Positions 52,823 to 61,224 are shown, counted from the stretch's first letter. The stretch: DNA of 64,000 nucleotides from Bordetella parapertussis (GCA_945901125.1 CAMDKD010000010.1:16506-80505); one strand, 5' to 3'. Numbers and translations are program-made. The notes: generated from the letters alone by a model not told the origin.

Positions 52823-53180
52823 GTGAAGCTCACCGATACGCCGGATTCTGTGCACGCCGGTTGCCCGGCGCGTGACCGTCATTCCTCTGGGCCGGGAGTC
52901 GCCTGCCCGGCTCGGTGCTACCTACCCGCCAACTCAGCGGACCGCCTCAACGTTGGCCTACTTGGTATTGCTGCGCGCAGAGATTGCCCGTTTCACCCAC
53001 TTTGGAACTCGTACCTCAGACTTACGCCTTCGGTGCGGCCCCAAAGTGACTCGTCTCTGTTGCTCTGATCCTCACCTCACGGTGGAGAGGTATTACCTCC
53101 TGCGCTGTCCTGTGCAGTCCGGACGTTCCTCCAGTGCCTGGTTTCCCAGATTGCACCAGCGACGGCCTAGCGAGCTTCAC
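52823..53180 (-). ncRNA. rnpB: RNase P RNA, bacterial class A
   Basis: This is the catalytic RNA that trims tRNA 5' leaders; it is about 358 nt here. The 5' end GTGAAGCTC (53180-53172) pairs perfectly with GAGCTTCAC at the 3' end (52831-52823), forming helix P1. Conserved region I, GAGGAACGTCCGGACTGCAC, lies near 53131-53112. An AGAGCAACAGAGA segment matches the E. coli GCAACAGAGAGCA region. The 3' AGAATCCGGCGTATCGG near 52850 corresponds to the E. coli AGAACCCGGCTTATCGG. Several ORFs drawn across it are spurious. A T-run follows P1 (ATTTTTTAATG), possibly serving as terminator. It is flanked by vapBC and by a FitAB-like module. Confidence 0.96.
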
Positions 53181-53186
53181 ATACCC

Positions 53187-53192
53187 ATTATC
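53187..53192 (-). promoter_or_regulatory. -10 of rnpB
   Basis: GATAAT (53192-53187) ends 7 nt before the predicted rnpB 5' end at 53180. No good -35 was found 17 bp upstream; TCAATC at 53215-53210 is the best candidate. The promoter therefore overlaps or abuts the last codons of the PIN toxin gene, whose stop is at 53196. Confidence 0.6.
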
Positions 53193-53195
53193 TGC

Positions 53196-53609
53196 TTATG
53201 TTTCAAAAGGATTGATCAACGCAACCCCTGTATTTTCAAAATCCGCCACATTGCGCGTGACCAGCGCCATGCGGTGCTGCAAGGCGGTGGCGGCAATCAT
53301 GGCGTCGCGCTCGGGCTTGGGGTCAGGGAAATGCAGACCTGCGCACAAAACCGCAGTGTCTTGGGTGAACGGCAGTATGCGATCTGCAAATGCAAACTTC
53401 ACGCGGTCTAGCCAATCGCGCAACGCACTGCCTTGCGGTGGCTGTTTTCTCTCCAACGCTTGAACGCCTTTTTCCAACTCGAGCACCGTGATGGCCGACA
53501 AGTACAAGCGGTTCATTTCTTTATCTGCCGACCAAGCGCGCACCGCTTGCGATTGTTTAGGTTTGCCGTGACGCAATTCTGAAATGACGTTGGTATCCAG
53601 CAAGTACAC
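53196..53609 (-). CDS. PIN-domain toxin, FitB/VapC-like
   Basis: The 137-residue PIN ribonuclease has acidic residues in MYLLDTNVISELR, ITVLELEKGV, ERDAMIAATAL and RNVADFENTG, and the C-terminal LINPFE. It is most like FitB/VapC of Phd- or FitA-linked modules. It follows the antitoxin gene by 6 bp. Its 3' end lies only 16 bp from the rnpB 5' end on the same strand, so readthrough would make a toxin-rnpB transcript. Confidence 0.9.
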   Translation of the reverse strand: MYLLDTNVISELRHGKPKQSQAVRAWSADKEMNRLYLSAITVLELEKGVQALERKQPPQGSALRDWLDRVKFAFADRILPFTQDTAVLCAGLHFPDPKPERDAMIAATALQHRMALVTRNVADFENTGVALINPFET

Positions 53610-53615
53610 GGTGCA

Positions 53616-53876
53616 TCAACCCAGGTCTGCGTCCGGCGTGCGAATGTCAACCCGCGTTGGCTCAAAGTCCAAACCCTCACTGCCTTGAATGGCGTCCATG
53701 CAGGTCAGCAAAGTCACGTCCTGCGTTCCGCACAACTGGTAATAATCACGGATATTTAACAAGGCGTAAGACGGTTTGCCCCGGTCGGTGATGATGACCG
53801 GGCTGCGCTCGGCGGCGCGTTTGGCGGCGCTGACGTCGCGGGTGAATTCGCGGCTGGAATAGGTGTTCAGGCTCAT
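53616..53876 (-). CDS. Phd/YefM-type antitoxin
   Basis: The 86-residue protein has the Phd/YefM DNA-binding N terminus (TYSSREFTRDVSAAKRAAER, then PVIITDRGKPSYALLNI), followed by an acidic C-terminal tail expected to bind the PIN toxin. AGGAG precedes the ATG by about 7 nt. It forms an antitoxin-first operon with the PIN gene. Confidence 0.9.
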   Translation of the reverse strand: MSLNTYSSREFTRDVSAAKRAAERSPVIITDRGKPSYALLNIRDYYQLCGTQDVTLLTCMDAIQGSEGLDFEPTRVDIRTPDADLG

Positions 53877-53905
53877 GGTGAGTCTCCTGAAATAGCAATG
53901 CTTGT

Positions 53906-53934
53906 ATGTTATGACATTGAAGCGTTTTTTTCAA
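53906..53934 (-). promoter_or_regulatory. Promoter of the Phd/PIN module
   Basis: TTGAAA (53934-53929), a 17-bp spacer, then TAACAT (53911-53906). The -35 is the left half of the inverted repeat TTGAA..TTCAA, a plausible antitoxin operator. The leader to ATG 53876 is about 23 nt. Confidence 0.6.
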
Positions 53935-54044
53935 GCCCATGAGGTCAATAAACGCATGACAGCCGTTTTAGAAGTCGGGACAGCCCGGCCCGCCTAAAAT
54001 CTTAAATTCACACCGCCACTGCCCGATAACCACGGGCCCCGCAA

Positions 54045-55856
54045 ATGATCCGCTTATCCGAACTCAAGCTGCCTTTGTCGGCCCTGCCACTGCAACTGCC
54101 TCGCCCAGCTGATGCCCCCGCCGAAACCGATGCCGACCGGCATCTGCCACCGCACCCTGATGCTGTGTTGCACGAATTGGCCGCACATGCTTTGAACATC
54201 GCCACCCAAGACATCGCCACGCTGTCGGTGTTCAAACGCAGTTTCGACGCGCGCAAGCAAAACCTACTGGTGGTTTACATCGTCGATATCTCGCTGCAAA
54301 GTGCAGCGCAAGAAACACAACTGCTGCTGCAGCACGCCGCGAATACGCAGATACAAGCCACGCCCGACATGGTGTGGCGCGCGCCGGTGCAAGCGCCTGC
54401 CGATTGGAGCCCGGTTGACGGCCAGCGCCCGGTGGTGGTCGGCTTCGGGCCTTGCGGCATGTTTGCCGCGTTGGTGCTGGCGCAAATGGGGCTCAAACCT
54501 ATCGTCATTGAGCGCGGCCCGCCGGTGCGCCAACGCACGCAAGACACCTGGGGTTTGTGGCGCAAGTCAGTGCTCAAGCCCGAGAGCAATGTGCAATTCG
54601 GCGAAGGCGGCGCAGGCATGTTTTCCGACGGCAAGCTCTATAGCCAAATCAAAGACCCGCGCCATCTGGGTCGCAAGGTGATGCAAGAGTTTGTGAATTT
54701 CGGCGCACCCGAGGAAATACTGTGGGCGGCGCATCCGCACATAGGCACGTTCAAACTGGTCAAGGTGGTTGAAGGTTTGCGCGAACACATCATCAGGCTC
54801 GGTGGTGAAGTGCGGTTCAACCAGCGCGTGGTCGATATTTCATATGAAACGCAAGACGTGCAACGGCAAATGCAAGCGCTGCACGTACTGCAACAAGACA
54901 GCGGCGAGCGTTACAGCTTGCAAGCGCAACACGTGGTGATGGCGCTTGGGCACAGCGCGCGCGACAGCTTCACCATGTTGCACAGACATGGCGTGGCGAT
55001 GAGAGCCAAAGCGTTTTCCATAGGCGTGCGCATCGAACACCCGCAAGGTTTGATCGACAAAGCGCGCTGGGGCATGCACGCCGGTCACCCCATGCTGGGC
55101 GCGGCTGATTACAAACTGGTACACCACGCGGCCAACGGTCGCGCGGTGTACAGCTTTTGCATGTGCCCAGGCGGCACCGTGGTGGCGGCCACCAGCGAAG
55201 CCGGACGCGTGGTCACCAACGGCATGAGCCAATACTCACGCAACGAACGAAATGCCAACGCAGGCATCGTCGTCGGTATTGACCCAAGTGATTACCCGAC
55301 AGATGCAGCGTCTTTTGAAGCCACGCTGGGGCAGGAACTGGGCAACGCAGTTCGCCTGGACACACACGATACCGCCGACGGTTTTCATCCGCTGGCCGGC
55401 ATGGTGTTGCAACGTCAGTTGGAATCTGCGGCTTATGTGGCGGGTGGCAGCAATTACAAAGCACCGACGCAACTGGTGGGCGATTTACTGGCGGGCAAGC
55501 CGTCAACGGCTTTAGGCAATGTCGAACCTTCTTACAAACCCGGCGTGCACATGACAAGTTTTCACAACGTGCTGCCCGCTTATGCGACAGACGCCATGCG
55601 CGAAGCTTTGCCTGTGTTCGGGCGAAAAATCAAAGGCTTTGACCGCGCAGATGCGGTGTTGACGGGCGTGGAAACGCGCACTTCATCGCCATTGCGCATA
55701 GAACGCGACGCCGGTTTGCAAAGCCCGAACCTGCGCGGCCTCTACCCGGGCGGCGAAGGCGCAGGCTATGCAGGCGGCATACTTTCTGCTGCTGTTGACG
55801 GCATTAAGCTCGGCGAAGCGCTGGCTTTGCAACTGTTGCAAAATCCCTCACACTGA
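54045..55856 (+). CDS. COG2509-type FAD-dependent oxidoreductase
   Basis: The 603-residue flavoprotein has an N-terminal domain of about 110 residues before the FAD dinucleotide fold, PVVVGFGPCGMFAALVLAQMG near residue 130. QFGEGGAGMFSDGKLYS and the C-terminal GLYPGGEGAGYAGGILSAAVDG are hallmark stretches of the COG2509 uncharacterised dehydrogenase group. The CMCPGG motif holds two Cys that could be redox-active. Substrate and partner are unknown. cysK follows 15 bp downstream, so the two may be co-transcribed. No Shine-Dalgarno is clear before ATG 54045. Confidence 0.88.
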   Translation: MIRLSELKLPLSALPLQLPRPADAPAETDADRHLPPHPDAVLHELAAHALNIATQDIATLSVFKRSFDARKQNLLVVYIVDISLQSAAQETQLLLQHAANTQIQATPDMVWRAPVQAPADWSPVDGQRPVVVGFGPCGMFAALVLAQMGLKPIVIERGPPVRQRTQDTWGLWRKSVLKPESNVQFGEGGAGMFSDGKLYSQIKDPRHLGRKVMQEFVNFGAPEEILWAAHPHIGTFKLVKVVEGLREHIIRLGGEVRFNQRVVDISYETQDVQRQMQALHVLQQDSGERYSLQAQHVVMALGHSARDSFTMLHRHGVAMRAKAFSIGVRIEHPQGLIDKARWGMHAGHPMLGAADYKLVHHAANGRAVYSFCMCPGGTVVAATSEAGRVVTNGMSQYSRNERNANAGIVVGIDPSDYPTDAASFEATLGQELGNAVRLDTHDTADGFHPLAGMVLQRQLESAAYVAGGSNYKAPTQLVGDLLAGKPSTALGNVEPSYKPGVHMTSFHNVLPAYATDAMREALPVFGRKIKGFDRADAVLTGVETRTSSPLRIERDAGLQSPNLRGLYPGGEGAGYAGGILSAAVDGIKLGEALALQLLQNPSH

Positions 55857-55871
55857 ACAAGGAGTAAATCA

Positions 55872-56789
55872 ATGAAAGCCAACAATATCCTGGAGACCAT
55901 AGGCCACACACCGCATATACGCATGAACCGTTTGTTCGGTGCGAATCACAACGTGTGGATCAAGTCAGAACGCAGCAACCCCGGGGGCTCCATCAAAGAC
56001 CGTATCGCTTTGTCCATGATCGAAGACGCCGAAAAGTCCGGCATCTTAAAACCCGGCGGCACCATCATTGAACCCACCTCAGGCAACACCGGCGTCGGTC
56101 TGGCCATGGTGGCCGCGGTCAAAGGCTATCAATTGATTTTGGTCATGCCCGACAGCATGAGTATCGAGCGCCGTCGTTTGATGTTGGCCTATGGCGCAAC
56201 ATTCGATTTGACGCCGCGCGAAAAAGGCATGAAGGGTGCCATCGCCCGCGCCCAGGAACTGGTAGACGGCACGCCCGGCGCGTGGATGCCGCAGCAGTTT
56301 GAAAACCCGGCCAATATCGCCGTGCATTTGCGCACAACAGCCCAGGAAATTCTGGCTGACTTCCCCGATGGACTGGACGCCATCATCACCGGTGTCGGCA
56401 CCGGTGGCCACTTGACCGGCTGCGCACAAATACTGAAAGAGAAATGGCCGCAGTTGCAAGTGTTTGCGGTTGAACCTAAGGCCTCGCCGGTGATCTCAGG
56501 CGGCGCACCCTCGCCTCACCCCATACAAGGCATAGGCGCAGGCTTTATTCCGAAAAATCTGCACACAGCTTTGCTCGACGGCGTGATTCAAGTCGACGCC
56601 GAAGACGCGCGTGAATACGGCCGGCGTGCGGCGCGCGAAGAAGGCATGCTGGTCGGTATTTCCAGCGGCGCTACGCTGGCTGCGATTGCACAAAAGCTGC
56701 CCGAGTTGCCAGCCGGCGCCAAGGTGCTGGGCTTTAACTACGACACCGGCGAGCGCTATTTGTCGGTTGAAGGCTATTTGCCTGCATGA
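55872..56789 (+). CDS. cysK: Cysteine synthase (O-acetylserine sulfhydrylase)
   Basis: CysK makes cysteine from O-acetylserine and sulfide using pyridoxal phosphate. In the 305-residue fold-type II enzyme the PLP Lys is in NPGGSIKDRIA (near residue 42), the substrate loop is EPTSGNTGVGLAM, the PLP-phosphate loop is GVGTGGHLTGC, and the Ser that contacts the pyridine is in GISSGAT. The length and the EPTSGNTG loop favour CysK over CysM. AAGGAG precedes the ATG by 8 nt. A radical SAM gene follows 13 bp downstream. Confidence 0.93.
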   Translation: MKANNILETIGHTPHIRMNRLFGANHNVWIKSERSNPGGSIKDRIALSMIEDAEKSGILKPGGTIIEPTSGNTGVGLAMVAAVKGYQLILVMPDSMSIERRRLMLAYGATFDLTPREKGMKGAIARAQELVDGTPGAWMPQQFENPANIAVHLRTTAQEILADFPDGLDAIITGVGTGGHLTGCAQILKEKWPQLQVFAVEPKASPVISGGAPSPHPIQGIGAGFIPKNLHTALLDGVIQVDAEDAREYGRRAAREEGMLVGISSGATLAAIAQKLPELPAGAKVLGFNYDTGERYLSVEGYLPA

Positions 56790-56802
56790 TATTTTTTGAT
56801 GT

Positions 56803-58752
56803 TTGTCTGACCGTCTGACTTTGCACGCCGCCTCTGCTGTAACGCCCGCACAGGTGCGCGTGCTCAGCGTCATCCCGCCGATGACGCAACTCAATACGCC
56901 CTACCCGTCCACCGCATACCTCACGGGTTTTTTGCGTGAGCGTGGCATCGAAGCGCAGCAAGTCGATTTAGCGCTGGCTTTGGTGTTGCAGTTGTTGACG
57001 CCCGGTTGTCTGGCGCAAGTACGGGACGTTGCAATGGCTTTGCCCGAAGCCGAACGCAGCGCCAGCGTGAACGCGTTTCTAGACCATTTCCCGCGTTACC
57101 AGCAAAGCATTGCACCGACGATTGCGTTTTTGCAAGGGCGCGACGCCACGTTGTGTCACCGCATCGCCGGGCGTGGTTTTCTGCCTGAAGGCCCGCGCTT
57201 TGCCTCGCTTGATGCATTTGATGATGAGAGTGGCGACGCACTCGGCTGGGCCTTCGGTGCTTTGGGTCAACAAGACAGAGCGCGGCATCTGGCCACGCTG
57301 TACTTGAATGACATTGCCGATGTGTTGCGTGACGCGGTAGATACGCGTTTTGAATTCGTGCGCTACGGCGAATCGCTGGCCGGTAGCCAGGCGAGTTTTG
57401 ATGCGCTCGCCAATGCACTGGCCGCGCCGCCGAATTTGATTGATACGCTGTTGCAGCAACTCACGCTGCAAGCCATGCAAGAACATCAGCCCACGCTGGT
57501 CTTGTTGTCTGTGCCGTTTCCGGGCGCGGTGTATGCCGCTCTTCGTATCGCACAAACCATCAAACTGCATCACCCTGAAGTAAAGGTTTGTCTGGGCGGC
57601 GGTTATGTGAATACGGAACTGCGTTCTTTGCAAGAACCGCGCTTGTTTGACTTTGTCGACGTGGTGACTTTAGACGCGGGTGAACGCCCACTGTTGTCAT
57701 TGATTGAACACGTGCAAGGTCAGCGTTCACAACAACGCTTAGTGCGGAGTTTTGTCCGCGTGGATGGCGCGGTGAAATACATCAACTGGTCAGAACCGGA
57801 TGTGGCGTTTGACGATGTGGGCACGCCGACCTGGGACGGCTTACCGTTGCACTCGTATTTGTCTTTGCTCGACATGCTCAATCCCATGCACAGACTGTGG
57901 AGCGACGGACGCTGGAACAAATTGACCGTGGCTCATGGGTGCTATTGGAAGAAATGCAGTTTTTGCGATGTGTCGCTGGACTACATCTCGCGCTACGACG
58001 CAGCCACAGCGACCACGCTGGTCGATCGTATAGAGCGTGTCATAGCAGAAACCGGCCAAACCGGATTTCATTTTGTCGATGAGGCAGCGCCGCCCAAAGC
58101 ACTGAAAGCCATGGCAGAAGAAATACTGCGGCGTCAGTTGCAACTCACTTGGTGGGGCAATATCCGCTTCGAGAAAACCTTCACCCCGGACTTGTGCGAG
58201 TTACTGGCCGAGAGCGGTTGCATTGCCATGTCGGGCGGCCTGGAAGTGGCTTCCAACCGCTTGCTCTCGCTGATGCAAAAAGGCGTGACCGTGGCGCAAG
58301 TAGCGCGCGTGACGCAAGGCTTTGCGCGTGCCGGTGTGCTGGTGCACGCTTACCTGATGTACGGCTTTCCTACACAAACCGTGCAAGACACGGTGGACTC
58401 GCTGGAGTATGTGCGCCAATTGTTTGAAAACGGCTGCATACACAGCGGTTTTTTTCACCGCTTTGCTTGCACTGTGCATTCGCCTGTGGGCATGAACCCG
58501 TCTGCTTATGGTGTGAGTTTGTTGCCATTACCAGCGGGTGGTTTTGCGCAAAACGATGTGGGCTTTGTCGACCCCAGCGGTACCGACCACGACTTGCTGG
58601 GGCGCGGCCTGAAGAAAGCGATTTACAACTACATGCACGGCGTAGGCTTGGAAGAAGATGTGCGCAGCTGGTTTGATCTGCCTAAGTGCCCTAAACCTAA
58701 GGTGGCGCGTCACGCCATTCAGCAAGCATTAGCGATAAACACTGTCAGTTAA
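56803..58752 (+). CDS. B12-binding radical SAM protein
   Basis: This enzyme of about 649 residues has an N-terminal cobalamin-binding domain (VLSVIPPMTQLNTPYPSTAY, later KVCLGGGYVNTELRSL) and a radical SAM barrel. The iron-sulfur Cys are in AHGCYWKKCSFCDVSLDY, spaced C-x4-C-x2-C rather than the usual C-x3-C-x2-C. GGLEVASNRLLSLMQKGV and LMYGFPTQTVQDTVDSLEYV fit the barrel. Substrate unknown; B12 radical SAM enzymes methylate or rearrange unreactive carbons. The start is uncertain: TTG 56803 is used, but GTG 56854 or ATG 56881 are alternatives and no Shine-Dalgarno is clear. Its stop overlaps the convergent hicB stop. Confidence 0.85.
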   Translation: MSDRLTLHAASAVTPAQVRVLSVIPPMTQLNTPYPSTAYLTGFLRERGIEAQQVDLALALVLQLLTPGCLAQVRDVAMALPEAERSASVNAFLDHFPRYQQSIAPTIAFLQGRDATLCHRIAGRGFLPEGPRFASLDAFDDESGDALGWAFGALGQQDRARHLATLYLNDIADVLRDAVDTRFEFVRYGESLAGSQASFDALANALAAPPNLIDTLLQQLTLQAMQEHQPTLVLLSVPFPGAVYAALRIAQTIKLHHPEVKVCLGGGYVNTELRSLQEPRLFDFVDVVTLDAGERPLLSLIEHVQGQRSQQRLVRSFVRVDGAVKYINWSEPDVAFDDVGTPTWDGLPLHSYLSLLDMLNPMHRLWSDGRWNKLTVAHGCYWKKCSFCDVSLDYISRYDAATATTLVDRIERVIAETGQTGFHFVDEAAPPKALKAMAEEILRRQLQLTWWGNIRFEKTFTPDLCELLAESGCIAMSGGLEVASNRLLSLMQKGVTVAQVARVTQGFARAGVLVHAYLMYGFPTQTVQDTVDSLEYVRQLFENGCIHSGFFHRFACTVHSPVGMNPSAYGVSLLPLPAGGFAQNDVGFVDPSGTDHDLLGRGLKKAIYNYMHGVGLEEDVRSWFDLPKCPKPKVARHAIQQALAINTVS

Positions 58753-59180
58753 ACAGCTTGTAAGCCTATGACCAGACGTCTGTCCAATGCGGCAATGGCC
58801 TGGGCAATGCGAGGCAGTTTGGAGCCGTAGTGAGGATCAAGCAATCTTCTGACCGCTTTTTCATCAATGCCCAATCGGTTGGCCAATTCAACATTGGTTA
58901 TGCCAGCTTCGGTCATGGCGACATACAAAGCGGCCTTAGCTACCGTATCCGCAGGAGGCGAAACCAAGTGCTCACTGCGTCGCGCTTTGCTCGGTGACGG
59001 AAAAATCAAACCGGCTTTCATGTAGGTAGCAAAAACTTCATCCATGGCATCCACAGCTTCAGCCAAGGCTTGAGATAAGTCATCCCCTTGCGTGATCAAT
59101 TGAGGCAAATCGCGGCAAGTCACCACCCAACCACCCTCATCACTGACAGTAAGTTTGACCGCATACTCGAATTGATTCAT
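58749..59180 (-). CDS. hicB: HicB-type antitoxin
   Basis: The 143-residue protein has the HicB partial RNase H-like domain (FEYAVKLTVSDEGGWVVTCRD, then QALAEAVDAMDEVFATYMKA) and a C-terminal helix-turn-helix (NVELANRLGIDEKAVRRLL) for operator binding. It follows hicA by 12 bp, giving the toxin-first order usual in hicAB. It is convergent with the radical SAM gene, with a 4-bp overlap of stops. Confidence 0.93.
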   Translation of the reverse strand: MNQFEYAVKLTVSDEGGWVVTCRDLPQLITQGDDLSQALAEAVDAMDEVFATYMKAGLIFPSPSKARRSEHLVSPPADTVAKAALYVAMTEAGITNVELANRLGIDEKAVRRLLDPHYGSKLPRIAQAIAALDRRLVIGLQAV

Positions 59181-59192
59181 ATCGAAGGCCTT

Positions 59193-59405
59193 TTACAAAT
59201 CATTTATTTTGATGCCTAGTTGGCTACACATTGCATGCAAGGTTCCGGTTTTCAACTCATCTTTGGGATTGCGAAGGACACTGAACCTTTGACCAAAATA
59301 AACCGTTTCATGGCTACCCTTGCCCCGGGAAGCGTCACGCAGAACCGGAATTCCGCGTGCCTTTCCCAGCGCTTTCAATCGTCGGAAGAATTCGTTTCCA
59401 GTCAT
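59193..59405 (-). CDS. hicA: HicA-type mRNA interferase toxin
   Basis: HicA cuts mRNA and tmRNA in a ribosome-independent way. The 70-residue protein has a double-stranded-RNA-binding-like fold. The catalytic His is in KGSHETVYFG, and the C-terminal LKTGTLHAMCSQLGI is the family end. ATG 59405 lies only about 14 nt after the -10 of its promoter and has no Shine-Dalgarno, so translation may be weak, which suits a toxin. Confidence 0.92.
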   Translation of the reverse strand: MTGNEFFRRLKALGKARGIPVLRDASRGKGSHETVYFGQRFSVLRNPKDELKTGTLHAMCSQLGIKINDL

Positions 59406-59418
59406 GAATCGAAAGCAT

Positions 59419-59451
59419 ATTATCGGTCAAAAACGTCCGAATTTCAATTCG
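59419..59451 (-). promoter_or_regulatory. hicAB promoter with palindromic operator
   Basis: TTGAAA (59447-59442), 17-bp spacer, GATAAT (59424-59419). The palindrome CGAATT-GA-AATTCG (59451-59438) covers the -35 and is a good candidate HicB operator. The -35 overlaps the htpX stop codon (59444-59446), so the module is driven from within the end of htpX. Confidence 0.7.
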
Positions 59452-60313
59452 CCTGCAAAGCCGCAATCCGCTCTTCCAACGGCGGATGTGAAGAAAACAT
59501 CTTGCCTAAGCCGCCGCTGATACCCATGGCTTGCAAACTCGGAGGCAGGCCTTCAGACTGCATGTACTGCAAACGTGTCAAAGCATTGACCATGGGTTGT
59601 TTGCGGCCCATCAATGCGGCTGCACCTGCGTCAGCGCGGAATTCACGCTGGCGGCTGAACCAGGCCACCACGATGCTGGCTGCGATACCGAGCACAATAT
59701 CGAGAACTATGCTGGTCACGTAATAAGCGATGCCGGGACCGGTGTTTTGCTCGTCGTTTTTGCGAAGAAAGCTATCCACCGCATAACCGATGACGCGGCT
59801 GAGGAACACCACAAAGGTATTGAGTACGCCTTGCACCAATGTCAGCGTGACCATGTCGCCGTTTTGTATGTGCGCGACTTCGTGCGCCAACACCGCTTCG
59901 ACCTCTTCGCGTGTCATGCCTTGTAGCAAACCGGTGGACACTGCGACCAAAGCCGAATTACGGAAAGCGCCGGTGGCAAACGCATTCGGTTCGCCTTCGT
60001 AAATAGCGACCTCGGGCATTTCCAAGCCCGCGCGTTGCGACAGTTGTTTCACCGTGTCAACCAACCATGCTTCATCAGCACTTTGCGGCTGAGTGATGAC
60101 TTGCGCGCCTGTGGTCCACTTGGCCATGGGCTTGCTGATCAACAAAGAAATGAATGCCCCGCCAAAGCCCATGATGGCGGCAAAGCCGAGCAAGGCGGTG
60201 AGGTTCAAGCCATTGGCCGTCAAAAATCGATTCACGCCCAGCAGGCTGGCGACTATGCCCAGCACCAGCATGACGGCAAGGTTGGTGGCGATCAAAAGAA
60301 AAATGCGTTTCAT
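59444..60313 (-). CDS. htpX: Membrane protease HtpX
   Basis: HtpX is an inner-membrane M48 zinc protease that works with FtsH in membrane-protein quality control. The 289-residue protein has two N-terminal helices (IFLLIATNLAVMLVLG and GFAAIMGFGGAFISLL), the zinc motif VLAHEVAHIQNGD near residue 144, two more hydrophobic segments, and the third ligand Glu in REFRADAGAAALMG. It is complete. hicAB follows directly on the same strand. Confidence 0.95.
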   Translation of the reverse strand: MKRIFLLIATNLAVMLVLGIVASLLGVNRFLTANGLNLTALLGFAAIMGFGGAFISLLISKPMAKWTTGAQVITQPQSADEAWLVDTVKQLSQRAGLEMPEVAIYEGEPNAFATGAFRNSALVAVSTGLLQGMTREEVEAVLAHEVAHIQNGDMVTLTLVQGVLNTFVVFLSRVIGYAVDSFLRKNDEQNTGPGIAYYVTSIVLDIVLGIAASIVVAWFSRQREFRADAGAAALMGRKQPMVNALTRLQYMQSEGLPPSLQAMGISGGLGKMFSSHPPLEERIAALQAN

Positions 60314-60381
60314 GAAGTCCTTTTAAACCGGCCCACACAATCAGGCCAGATGCGGTGAATGTAAGGGTGTTCCCTTGTTTT

Positions 60382-61224
60382 TCAATCTCTGAACACTTTT
60401 TTGTCCTCAAAAAAAGCAGGGGTTTCATTCTGCGGCCACCAACCGGGAACCCCTGCCAGCGGCATGGGCAAAAAGGGTTTGGTTTGCAAAAAAGTTGCTG
60501 TCAGTTGTTGACACAACCAGGCGTCAACTTCTTCATCACTGATCAACACAGGCATGGGCAAACACAACACGTGCGCGGTAATGCCTTTGTACGGTTGTAA
60601 AAACTTTTCCAACAGTGCGTGACCGAATAAAACAAGTTTCACTTGTTGCCAAGCATCCCGGTTTGTGACAAAAAGTTCAAGCCACTGTTTGTTTTTCAAC
60701 GCCTCCCACAATGACGCAGGCGCGCACAACAAGGCAGTGTTTTCATCAAACAACGTGAGTGCATCCCGCAATGCGCCGCGATGTGCGCCCACACCTTGTG
60801 TGGCGATAGTCTGGGCTTGCAAGAAGTTCAGTTGCGCTTTGGTTTGCGGAAAACGCAGCCAGCACAAGCCGTTGAAGAAGTCGTGGGCATTGTTACGCGT
60901 GGGAATTTTCCGGTGCTGAAAAACAAAGGACTCGTACGCAGTGTCCGCTGGAAAATCTTGTTGCGGCACAAAACTGAATGCAGTTGAAACAGATGCGTCC
61001 GGCGTTTTTTTTTGCGTGTCGTTCAGCTTGCTTGAAATATGCGGTTCAAGCCCATGCGGCAATGACAGGTTCAAAGCCAGGTGCAATTGCTCAGGCTGCG
61101 CTTGCCAATGCAGTTGCACTTTCTCACCGTACGGCGCCCACGGCATAAACCAGGGTTGCTGCCAGTCTATGTGAAACACAGAGTCAGTCGACGGCCAGCT
61201 GCCAGGCCAGTGTTTCACCGCCAC
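60382..61224 (-). CDS. DUF3025-domain protein
   Basis: The 280-residue protein contains a DUF3025 core: AHDFFNGLCWLRFPQTKAQL, GVGAHRGALRDALTLFDEN and LFGHALLEKFLQPYKGITAH. The function is unknown and there is no signal peptide. The reading frame opens with GTG 61224, overlapping the end of pyrC by 41 bp. GTG 61176, just past the pyrC stop, would give a shorter protein beginning before HIDWQQPWF and is an equally good start. It is probably co-transcribed with pyrC. Confidence 0.8.
   Translation of the reverse strand: MAVKHWPGSWPSTDSVFHIDWQQPWFMPWAPYGEKVQLHWQAQPEQLHLALNLSLPHGLEPHISSKLNDTQKKTPDASVSTAFSFVPQQDFPADTAYESFVFQHRKIPTRNNAHDFFNGLCWLRFPQTKAQLNFLQAQTIATQGVGAHRGALRDALTLFDENTALLCAPASLWEALKNKQWLELFVTNRDAWQQVKLVLFGHALLEKFLQPYKGITAHVLCLPMPVLISDEEVDAWLCQQLTATFLQTKPFLPMPLAGVPGWWPQNETPAFFEDKKVFRD

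Noticed and set aside
52823..53463. Several plus-strand frames of 81-179 codons over 52.8-53.5 kb
   Set aside because: They fall on rnpB and the antisense of the PIN toxin. Conserved RNase P RNA elements explain the sequence.
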